Assembly: GCA_963514095.1 (NCBI GenBank)
Contig: OY741273.1
Coordinates: 14,316,718 to 14,380,717 of the forward strand
Source: Eutrigla gurnardus
Lineage: Eukaryota > Chordata > Actinopteri > Perciformes > Triglidae
Reading direction: 5' to 3'
DNA length: 64,000 nt
This document shows, piece by piece, positions 13,083 through 30,257 of this stretch (position 1 is the stretch's first letter; the number at the start of each line of letters is the position of its first letter). A program made the translations under genes and the position numbers. The notes beneath the pieces were generated by a model. The model worked only from the letters and a program-made list of their open reading frames with translations, was not told the DNA's origin and made no database searches.

Positions 13083-15591
13083 CTAGCACAGTTGCCGGTA
13101 GCTGGAGATGACTTGCTCAAGCGACGTAAAGCTGTCTAGAAAGTCCTCCTCCAAGATTCCAAATTTGACATACTGATGGATGTAGGCCCTGAAACAGAGG
13201 GAAGGAAAACGATCGAGAAACGACTGTATGTGAGCTTTACTTCAGCATCTTCAGGGCTCGACGGTAGTATTAAGGCTGCCTCACCTGGACGCAAACATAT
13301 TCCAGGCTTTCCCCACCATGTCGTCCAGAGGTCTGAGCAGAGCCTGGCTGTTACTGACCAGCGTTGCACTTTTTTCATACTTATTAAAAGGCACTGGGGA
13401 TTTCCAGGAGTTGAAAGCGTCTTCTGATGGGAGCCAGGAGGTGTACATGGCCGGGTCTTCAAAGCCACCTGTGGACATTACAGAATCCACATGCCTGGTT
13501 TGGTTACAACATCAGAGACTGAAAGCTGCTGATGCTGCGGTACAACATTTGACCGTTGTGGATTTCCAACCAGACCTGTCTCTGCGCTGTAGACGTCCTT
13601 CCCTCTCAGTATGAGCAGGTTGGCCAGAGAGACGTTAAAGCTGGATCTTGTGAGACTCCCAGTCCGGTCAGAGCCCGCGGCTGGACGCACCTGCCAGTCT
13701 ATACCTGACGGGACGAACAACGGAGGTCCTCACAAGTGGTTCACCATTTGCCACTCACTCTCAAATCATATTTTATTTAAAGTTATTTTGGTTGTTTTTG
13801 CCTTTATCATAGGGAGGACAGCGTGAGAGTCAAAGTTGGGAGAAAGAGGGGGGCGACATGCAGAAATGGCCACCAGTCGGGCCCGCTGCAGTGAGGACTT
13901 AGCCTCGGTGCATGGGGCACCAACTCTACCACTGAGCTATCCGTTGCCCTCAGCTTAACAACTTAAACCGAAGAGCCAAGTTGGACGCGACTTGCCTTCC
14001 TCCATCTTGGTGTTGGAGACGAGCATCTGTCGCAGGTGTTTGAGCAGGCTCGGCCAGCTGAACGTGCTGTAGGCCATGGAGGAACTGGGCATCTGAGGGA
14101 TAGTGGACACGCTGAGCAGCTTGTACTCCGGGTGGCACGCCAGGCCGCTCACCAACTCACCTGAGAGAGAAGAACAAGGTCAACGCCAGTGAAGAGACGT
14201 GCTGGCTTATGAGGACGGCACAGAAGACATGCAATGACTAGACTGAATGTATGATGGTTCGATCTGCTGATGTCGGCAGAGTCAGTCACTTCCTGGTTCT
14301 GTATCAATTAATATGGCTGAATCAGTGGCAGAGGAATATGTTGAAAGTGTAGACTACACTTCTTCTAATCCAGTTCCAGGAAAGCCATGCCCTGTGGGGA
14401 CGTGCTGTGTGTGTTTCTGAGCCTCGCTCACCCAGCGGATTCCTGCTGTGAACTCCCCGGGAGTCAGCAGTGAGCGCAGGCTGCAGGACGCTGCCCAGCT
14501 GGTGAGCGATCACCCCGTTGACGTCCCCGAACGAGATGTGCTTGATGTTGAGCAGCCGGCTGCAGATCCTGTGCACCGTGTCGTTCTCGTGCACCAGGAT
14601 GGCGTCTGACAGCGGGTAGAGATGAGCCAGCGTCAGCACGGAGTTGTAGTTCTGGACGATCACCTGAAAAGGATGGGGCGAAGGCAGCGCTGATTTAATG
14701 GCACGTTAGATCCAGGCAACCAGCCTACGCTCGAAGGCCGCCTCCATACCTCCCCAGTCCCGTACGGCCAGGTGAGGTGGTTGAGGATGAAGGACTTGGG
14801 GTAGATGTCTCGGAGACACTGAGTCACGTAGGTGCCGACCCCCGACCCCGTGCCCCCTGCCACACTCATCAGGGCCATGAGTCCGGCCAGCCTGTCGCAG
14901 CGCTCCACTTCTCGCCTCACCAGCTCCTCCACCACGTCTCTGTGACGAGGCCCGTGGACACAGAACCTGGCACAAGAGGCACATGAACAGCTTCCCATTT
15001 ATTTCTATACACAGGGTGAGGTTTTGCTTTATTTGTGTTGTAAAAAATTGACTGATACTAAGTTACATTTGACATGATTACAAACACTTGATCAGATAAT
15101 TGCCTATGTTTTCTAACAGATTATTAGTTTTTACATATTTTACATTAAAGTTGGCGGCCGAAGTCCTCACCCATTAGCCCAGTTGTTCCCGGAGCCCTGC
15201 TTCTGGCTGAAGTATGACGTCTCTCCGTACCTCCACCTGCCAGATTTCGCCGCCCTGCTGATACTCTGGTTGATCACTTTGGGCTCCATGTCAATCAGCA
15301 CCGCCCTGGCTTCGAGGTCTGGGCGGGGGGGGCAAGACAGTTAAAAGAGAGCGAGGAGGGGGGGTGGTACAGACACAAGAACCGCCTTGTTTCTTCCAGG
15401 TGTGTAACTATCCAGGTGTGTCACCATTCAGGTGCCTTACCTCCACGTGCAGTTTGGTGGAAGAATCGCTCAGAGCTGGCTGCGCTGTAAACCTTCCTCT
15501 GTCCCTCCTGAGCGTCGCTGCAGATGACGTCAAACAGCTCATGACCCACCTGGTTGCCGCACTGACCGAGCTGAACGGTTACGATGGACAT
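13083..15591 (-). CDS. tubd1: Tubulin delta chain
   Basis: Exons in coding order (minus strand): 15591-15441, 15318-15171, 14966-14750, 14663-14432, 14160-13996, 13704-13576, 13468-13285, 13188-13083. They join in frame to 443 aa (human 453). Delta-tubulin is a centriole and basal-body tubulin needed for triplet microtubules. The start MSIVTVQLGQCGNQVG is the tubulin N-terminus, and the GTP-binding tubulin signature GGTGSG is at residues 137-142. Further family marks are NWAxGFCVHGPRH, WPYGTGE, MEEG, NLLILRGKDV and the end WNMFASRAYIHQY. Intron 5 starts with GC instead of GT (AG|GCAAGT at 13995-13990) and contains a SINE. The gene is head-to-head with rps6kb1 and convergent with vmp1/mir21. 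Confidence 0.95.
13788..13950 (-). mobile_element. tRNA-derived SINE in tubd1 intron 5
   Basis: On the minus strand it begins GGGCAACGGATAGCTCAGTGG, an A-box-like tRNA head. It continues through a B-box-related region, a CT-rich stretch and a tail ending near 'ataaaggcaaaaa'. The layout matches widespread percomorph tRNA-headed SINEs known from general experience. It makes up more than half of the 291-bp intron and sits between exons 5 and 6. Flanking duplications were not resolved. Confidence 0.65.
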
Positions 15592-16616
15592 GTTTTCACC
15601 CGGGAGAGACGAGTGGAGGATTTCCGGGAGGATCGAGGGTTTTTCCGATCAGAGTATGAGAGCGTACAGTCTGAAATCCGCTGGTGAAGTCAGGCCTTGA
15701 GGTGTCATGGCTGCGTCCATGGAGCTGCCACCGTCTTGTTGTTTAAAAGCGCCGCTCGTACTGTTTTCTGCCGCCACGAGACGTTAGGATGGCATTTCCG
15801 GCGCAAACTGTCAAAACCTTCAAAATAAAACTCCTATTCAGATAGGGTGAACGGTTGCAAGTTTTTTGAGAATGAGGCGAAATTATTAAATACTTGAACA
15901 ATTAAATTTAATGAATATAGTTTATTATAATAACACCATTTTTGTTGTTGATATTTTTTATAGCGGTGGTATTAGTAATGGTAACAGTATTATTTTGGAT
16001 TTTATTATGTTATCATGTATGTGATTAAAATGGACAACCATCAAAAACCTTTCATCAACATACATAACAGCTGATTTCCTCAACTTGGATTTAATATGTC
16101 TTGTTTTTCAATGGTTATGTTTTTAGAATAATCCATTTACGCATAGTGCATTTCAGTATTTGGTTGCATAGTATTACAGTATGTGCATAAGAGGTTACAC
16201 ACAGCCAAATAGTTTAGCGGTCACATTCTGGATTATTTTTGAGAGAGGCCAAGATTTATTTTCAGAATGTATTATATTTGGTTTCACTTTATTTTTAGAT
16301 TTCCCCAAAATGTGTCTCGTATCTAATATCGACATGTTGATGTAAAATCTTGCTATGAATAGCAATGGAAAGATCTAACAGCTTTATTTAATATTTAACT
16401 TGTAGTGAAGTCATTAGACTGAAGCGTGAAACGCTGCTGTTTATGACAAAAAAATAAAAGCGAATCACTACGGTTACCGCCCCTTTTGTTGAATGTTGCA
16501 GTGCGCATGCTCAGTGTAGTAGCCGGTTATGGCGGCGGTGTGTGTTTGTCCATGAGGTGGGGGGACGCCTGCTTTTCTTGCGGTCTGTGACAGAGCGATC
16601 CGAGCGAAGCGCTGCC
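15592..16616. promoter_or_regulatory. Divergent tubd1 / rps6kb1 promoter interval
   Basis: The start codons of the two genes are 1 kb apart on opposite strands. The middle (about 15850-16480) is AT-rich and featureless. The right end becomes GC-rich, with an NRF1-like TGCGCATGC at 16502-16510 and a YY1-like ATGGCGGCGG at 16529, typical of TATA-less housekeeping promoters. The left end near 15700-15800 is also GC-rich, consistent with a tubd1 start there. Confidence 0.5.
16529..16590 (+). other. Two short overlapping upstream ORFs in the rps6kb1 leader
   Basis: ATG at 16529 opens an 8-codon frame ending TGA at 16553-16555. That stop overlaps a second ATG at 16552 (ATGA), whose 12-codon frame ends at 16590. 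Neither is in frame with the kinase start at 16617. They matter only if transcription begins upstream of 16529, which cannot be decided from sequence alone. Confidence 0.4.
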
Positions 16617-24163
<7,547 letters not shown>

Positions 24164-25270
24164 CCCGCCGCACCTATTTAGGAGAATTTCTTTGACTTTT
24201 TTTGGGGGGGGAGTATTTTTTAAGAAACAGCAAAAAGATATGGATTCTAGAGACGATTACAATCCAAAATTGCACAGCCGCACACTCCATATACTGTCAC
24301 AACCTGGAGTTTGTGCGCGGGTCTCCAGCAGTTAAGAGCTACCGACGACATCACCGCCTCACCACTTCTCCTCCACCTCAGGTCTCAGGACCTTTAGTCT
24401 TCTGACCCTCCCTTCCTGAACTGGACTAGTAGGACCGGAAAGCTTTCGAGGAGCCACGGCCTTTTGTGCATCGCGGAAATCAAAGGCGATAACGTATCAC
24501 ACAGTATGCGAGCGATTTACTCTCAAATCAGTGAGTCTGCTGTGCAAGATTACGTCCGAAGTGCTTTGTGCGATCTGAATGCGTGCCAGTGACGCAATTT
24601 GCTTCCATTGGGAGGTTTTGACGGAAAAAAATGATAATGCTTCCCGGCTCGGAATGAAATTATGAATTAGGTTTGTTTATTGAAACAAATCAAAGAAATG
24701 ATCGCTATGAGCAGCGGACAAGCAGAGGTTCTATTGATGAATATAGCTTTATGTCTTATAATGTTTTACAAAATGGATGAATTAACTGTGCTATTCATCA
24801 AAGATGAATCAGAGAGCCGAAATTAAACAAGAAAAAACAAGTGGACATTTTACATTCTTTTGGCGTTGTTGTTGTTGTGGATGGCTTATTTGATGTGGGA
24901 AGCGTACTTGAATGATCAGCTCTCGGTGCACGCTACACTGGGGTGTATCGCTGGATACGTCGACATGATCACCATGACAACCCAAATACTGATCTAGGTG
25001 CTGCTTTGTGTGACCCCTCTTCAGTCGCCCAGGAGACGTCCGGGGCCCCCATCTGACCCCTGGAGCCCCCATCTGACCCCTGAGCTCAAACTGGAGGCCG
25101 CGGCACCAGTTGATCTGGACACCGTTTGCAGTTGCGGGGTTTAATGCTCCAAAAACCTCGGGACAACATTACAGCCTCTTACATCAGCGTTGACTTGTTT
25201 AGGAGGGACATTTTAGAAGTCCTGAAAAAGCAAGGAAAATTATAATAAAAAAATAATTAAAATCGAATGC
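24164..25270 (+). other. rps6kb1 3' UTR (inferred)
   Basis: This is non-coding sequence after the stop. An ATTAAA occurs near 24822, and a canonical AATAAA at 25244-25249 is the likely main poly(A) signal. A short direct duplication of 'cccccatctgacccctg' is visible near 25047-25082. There is no ORF of note. Confidence 0.5.
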
Positions 25271-27234
25271 ATCATGTCTTCATTTGTACGCAGATAACCA
25301 TTTGTATTCAAACTTTTAGGAAAAACATCTGAAGACCTCACAAGAGTGTATGTTTTTTAATTTCTTATACAATTTTTTTCATCTCATCAACATTGAATCC
25401 TATGAATGTCAGTTCCTCACATTCATCGTCAGAACATTAGAGCTGCTGCTGCTGCTAGCATTTCTCTCAAACGCCCTTTACCTTTATATGAACGGAGGTT
25501 TGGAGTCAAAAGTTGTGCAAAGTAAAAAAAATCAACAAATAAACTAAAGGATTATGTGAAATAAATTAAAACCCTGATATATTTTACTGTTGAAATAACC
25601 ATTTACCACCACCAAAAAACAATTTTAAAGATTACAGAAACTCATTTAAAACCCTGATCCAAAATATTATTTAAAAAAAAATGCCCATGTTGATTGTCGC
25701 GCAATCAAATATCATGTTTGCAAAGAAAATGAAAACAAATTTTGTGCACTGTTAATGGAAGAAGCGCTCCAAATCCTAAAGAAAGGCCCAATAAACACTT
25801 AAGCAAAGTCATGTGGTCTGAAATTAACTCATGTGATAAGTTAATGTACAACATGAGGGCCTTTTCAGAGGAATCACGAGTCGAAAAACAACAGCTACTT
25901 AGGAACGTTTGACCTTTTTCACGAGAAATCAAACTATGCAAAATGAGTTTAAAAATGAGGTTTATCCTTACATGAACCCTGATTGTGTGCTTTAACATTT
26001 ACATTTAACAGAGCAGTTGGATTTCCAGTGTTGGCTTTAAAAGAAAATATCGTAACATTCGGTTCATATACGAAATATAAACAGGGCATCAACGTATAGA
26101 GTTTCTCACCAAGGCTGCTGGTCTCTGGGTGTTAAAATGTCTTAATTAGGACTCCTATTGTAAATTGTTGCATCAACAGTTAGTATACAGCATATTGACC
26201 TTTCATATACAATGTGACTCAATAATAATGCACCTATAAAACTGGAAATGCTGGGAGAAAATAACATTCCAACCAGGTCATAACAGCTCAAAGCTGGGAT
26301 GTCCAGTTTTGCTATTAATTATATAAATTGATCCTATGATGGATAAAACCGAGTTATGGAAAGTTTGGGAGAATAAAAGATTGCTCCCATTGAAAACATT
26401 TAATATTTTAACCAGTGATGATATTAATAACCATGAAGTTCTGCATAAGGAATGTGCACTCGGCATCATATTCTCACATGTAAGAACTGAAGTAATAGGA
26501 AATGATGTTTTGTGTGGTCTAGCAAAGTACAGTACATTACTGGAAAACAATGTTACTATGCATGTTTATTCATTTTTACTGCTTGATCCTCAAATGTCTG
26601 GAATGGTCCATCCCATGGTCATTGAACTCAAACAGGGTCGGCTTTGAAAGACTTTGAAACACTAAACAAGGCACAAATCAATTCAAATAAAAATGATTTC
26701 AAAACACTGGTTCAAGCATCTGAGTCAGGCAGCAGTGAAAGGTCGTCTTCTCATTCACTTTAACTATGTTTTACCTTTAGTGTCCTTTGAATATGGATTA
26801 AATGAAGACTGGCCAGGAAGGTACACGAGAGTCTGAGGGCAAAAACTACACAGAACAACTGCACTTCACACAGACACTCAACAAACTGGCTACCCAAGCA
26901 TGTTATAGCAAATCCATGAAGTCATTTGAACATATTCTTTGACTCAGCTCGTTTGGTTAGGCTGTTCGAAGCAGCAGAATGTGGTTTCAGAAGAAAAAAC
27001 TCAAGTTCTCAGCTAGTCTGACGGGTTGCTTCAGTTTTCAGGCCACTGATAAAGTTTACACGAATAATGAGGAGGAGACAAATGTTGACCTACGGAGAGA
27101 CAATGGTGTCCTTTATGTACTTCAAGGTGGGAAAGTGTGCAAGTGTTTTCTGAACAGTTTGTCTGCCATTTAGCAGTTTTTGGAGCAGACTATGTGGAGA
27201 TGCAAGAAAAGAAAGAAAGACGTCTGCGGTGTCG
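25271..27234. other. Intergenic between rps6kb1 and slc33a1
   Basis: Mostly AT-rich unique-looking sequence without a recognisable gene. It marks the junction between a human 17q23-like gene block and a 3q25-like block. The right end includes the slc33a1 3' UTR on the minus strand. A candidate minus-strand AATAAA is at 26565-26570, but this is uncertain. Confidence 0.5.
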
Positions 27235-30210
27235 TCACTGATCAGCTCTGCACCTCCATGCGGTGGGCGGCTGGTCCTGCAGCTGCCTCATCTTCTTCCC
27301 TAGCCACACCCACCAGGCCAAACCAATCACAACACACACCACTGACTCCACGTAGTACCCGTCTAGTGTGGTCACACAGACGCCACCCTCCTTGACGCAC
27401 AGCTGGAGATCGGAACAGGGACAAAGGAATGTGTCAAGTCTAGGTGATGATATGCGCCGCTGTGCAGATTTGCCCTCGCTGCCTACTTACCCCTGCCGCC
27501 TCCGGAGAGCCACAGCTCTGCCCAACAGCCCCCTGACACTCCTTAGACGTCAGCGGATCCACCATCCACAGAGCCAGAGTGGAGGGCCAGTTTCCACCGA
27601 GGTTGGTGACCGTGTTCAGCATGGTCATGTAGGTCCCACCAATGAGGGGGTCGCTCACTTTGGCATGGAAGGCCATGCAGGCCACGTACATACTGTACAA
27701 CGCCACCTGTGGTAGTAACACGTCACTCAATTTTCAAAACTTAGCATGCCATATAAGTACTTCTTTTTCGATGTTAGAAATCCAAGGTGCATAATAAAAA
27801 ATAAAAAAATCGTATCCTTTTAAAAAGACAAATTAATGAAACGATCATGAAAACGTAACTTCCCTAATTTAAATATGCCAGAAATGGAAAAAAACAAAAA
27901 AAAGGAAAACTAGAAAGGGAAGGGGGTAACTTCCTTATCCCGGATACTTTGGATTTTCTGACATCTGCTGGTCGAGACAAGTTTGACAAGGAGAAACTGG
28001 GAATCGAACCCGGGGAATCGAACCCGGGACCTGCTACCTACTACACCACCGTGCCCCACTTTCACGTGCCATTATGTAAAAAAAATATATATACAGTGCT
28101 GGCCAAAAGTATTGGCACCCCTGCAATTCTGTCAGATAATGCTCAATTTCTCCCAGAAAATGATTGCAATTACAAATGTTTTGATATTAAAATGTTCATT
28201 TCTTTTGTCTTCAATGGAAAACCACAAAAAGAATTGTCAAAAAGCCAAATTGGATATAATTCCACACAAAACATAAAAAAGGGGGTGGACAAAAGTATTG
28301 GCACCCTTTGAAAAATCATGTGATGCTTCTCCAATTTGTGTCATTAACAGCACCTGTTACTTACCTGTGGCACATAACATGTGGTGGCAATAACTAAATC
28401 ACACTTGCAGCCAGTTAAAATGGATTAAAGTTGACTCAACCTCTGTCCTGTGTCCTTGTGTGTACCACATTGAGCATGGAGAAAAGAAAGAAGACCAAAG
28501 AACTGTCTGAGGACTTGAGAAGCAAAATTGTGAGGAAGCATGGGCAATCTCAAGGCTACAAGTCCATCTCCAAAGACCTGAATGTTCCTGTGTCTACCGT
28601 GCGCAGTGTCATCAATACGTTTAAAGCCCATGGCACTGTGGCTAACCTCCCTAGATGTGGACGGAAAAGAAAAATTGACGAGAGATTTCAACGAAAGATT
28701 GTGCGGATGGTGGATAAAGAACCTCGACTAACATCCAAACAAGTTGAAGCTATCTTGCAGTCCGAGGGTACAACAGTGTCAACCCGTACTATCCGTCGGC
28801 GTCTGAATGAAAAGGGACTCTATGGTAGGATACCCAGGAAGACCCCACTTCTGACCCAGAGACATAAAAAAGCCAGGCTGGAGTTTGCCAAAACTTACCT
28901 GAGAAAGCCACAAACGTTTTGTAAGAATGTTCTCTGGTCAGATGAGACAAAAGTAGAGCTTTTTGGGAAAAGGCATCAACATAGAGTTTACAGGAGAAAA
29001 AACGAGGCCTTCAAAGAAAAGAACACGGTCCCCACAGTCAAACATGGCGGAGGTTCCCTGATGTTTTGGGGTTGCTTTGCTGCCTCTGGCACTGGACTGC
29101 TTGACCGTGTGCATGGCATTATGAAGTCTGAAGACTACCAACAAATTTTGCAGCATAATGTAGGGCCCAGTGTGAGAAAGCTGGGTCTCCCTCAGAGGTC
29201 ATGGGTCTTCCAGCAGGACAATGACCCAAAACACACTTCAAAAAGCACTAGAAAATGGTTTGAGAGAAAGCACTGGAGACTTCTAAAGTGGCCAGCAATG
29301 AGTCCAGACCTGAATCCCATAGAACACCTGTGGAGGGATCTCAAAATGGCAGTTTGGAGAAGGCACCCTTCAAATCTCAGGGACCTGGAGCAGTTTGCCA
29401 AAGAAGAATGGTCTAAAATTCCAGCAGAGCATTGTAAGAAACTCATTGATGGTTACCGGAAGCGGTTGTTCGCAGTTATTTTGTCTAAAGGTTGTGCTAC
29501 CAAGTATTAGGCTGAGGGTGCCAATACTTTTGTCCCGCCCATTTTTGGAGTTTTGTGTAAAATGATAATTGATTTGACTTTTTTTCCCATTCTCTTTTGT
29601 GTTTTTTCATTGCAAGCAAAATAAATGAAGATATTAATACCAAAGCATTTGTAATTGCAATCATTTTCTGGGAGAAATTGAGCATTATCTCACAGGATTG
29701 CAGGGGTGCCAATACTTTTGGCCAGCACTGTATATATGAGACAGTGACAAACATCCATCTGTGTGTCAACAATTCATGTTTTGAAAGACTAAACAAAAGT
29801 CTACAGCCATGATAGCAGCGCTGCAAGGCTGTGCTAAGCTAAATGCTAAGCTAAATGCTAACATGTTTGCTATGTTCGCTTTGCAAAGCATGCTAACATT
29901 TCTTCGTTAGCAGGCGAGGCTCATTAGTATTTGCGGGTATTTCGTCATAAACCAAAGTATTACACAAACTGTAAAATTGCCTGTTGTGCTCAGTCATGTT
30001 AAAGACGGTACAAACCTGATGCAATGCGTAGCTAAGCAGCACTATGGCGTAGTAGTAAAGAGGGAACCCTCCTTCTTCCTTCACACTGGGGGTCCACCAC
30101 ACCAGCACAGCGTACCCCAGTCCTATGAGCAGCCTGCAACCACAAAACAGCAACACGCCGCTAGCTTTTAGCTTTTACCAAATGTGGCTTGTGGGCCTGT
30201 GTGTGTGTGT

Positions 30211-30257
<47 letters not shown>

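Larger units (their letters stand above)
28094..29730 (+). mobile_element. Complete Tc1/mariner-type transposon with IR/DR ends
   Basis: The element is 1637 bp, begins CAGTGCTGGCC and ends GGCCAGCACTG. It is flanked on both sides by TA (28092-28093 and 29731-29732), the Tc1/mariner target duplication. Inverted repeats of about 214-216 bp each contain an outer and an inner copy of a CAAAAGTATTGGCACCC motif, the IR/DR layout known from fish Tc1-like elements such as the Sleeping Beauty group. A single intact transposase frame lies inside. It is inserted in slc33a1 intron 6, antisense to the host gene. Confidence 0.95.

Noticed and set aside
16542..16616. In-frame N-terminal extension of S6K1 like the mammalian p85 isoform
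   Set aside because: The in-frame codons lack an ATG and do not resemble the arginine-rich extension, so the start at 16617 was kept.
28001..28057. Functional tRNA gene
   Set aside because: Only a B-box-like arm and part of a head are present, the B-box is duplicated in tandem and no cloverleaf can be formed.
28431..28475. Transposase start at the upstream ATG
   Set aside because: The 15 extra residues do not resemble a Tc1 N-terminus; the ATG at 28476 gives the usual length and start.
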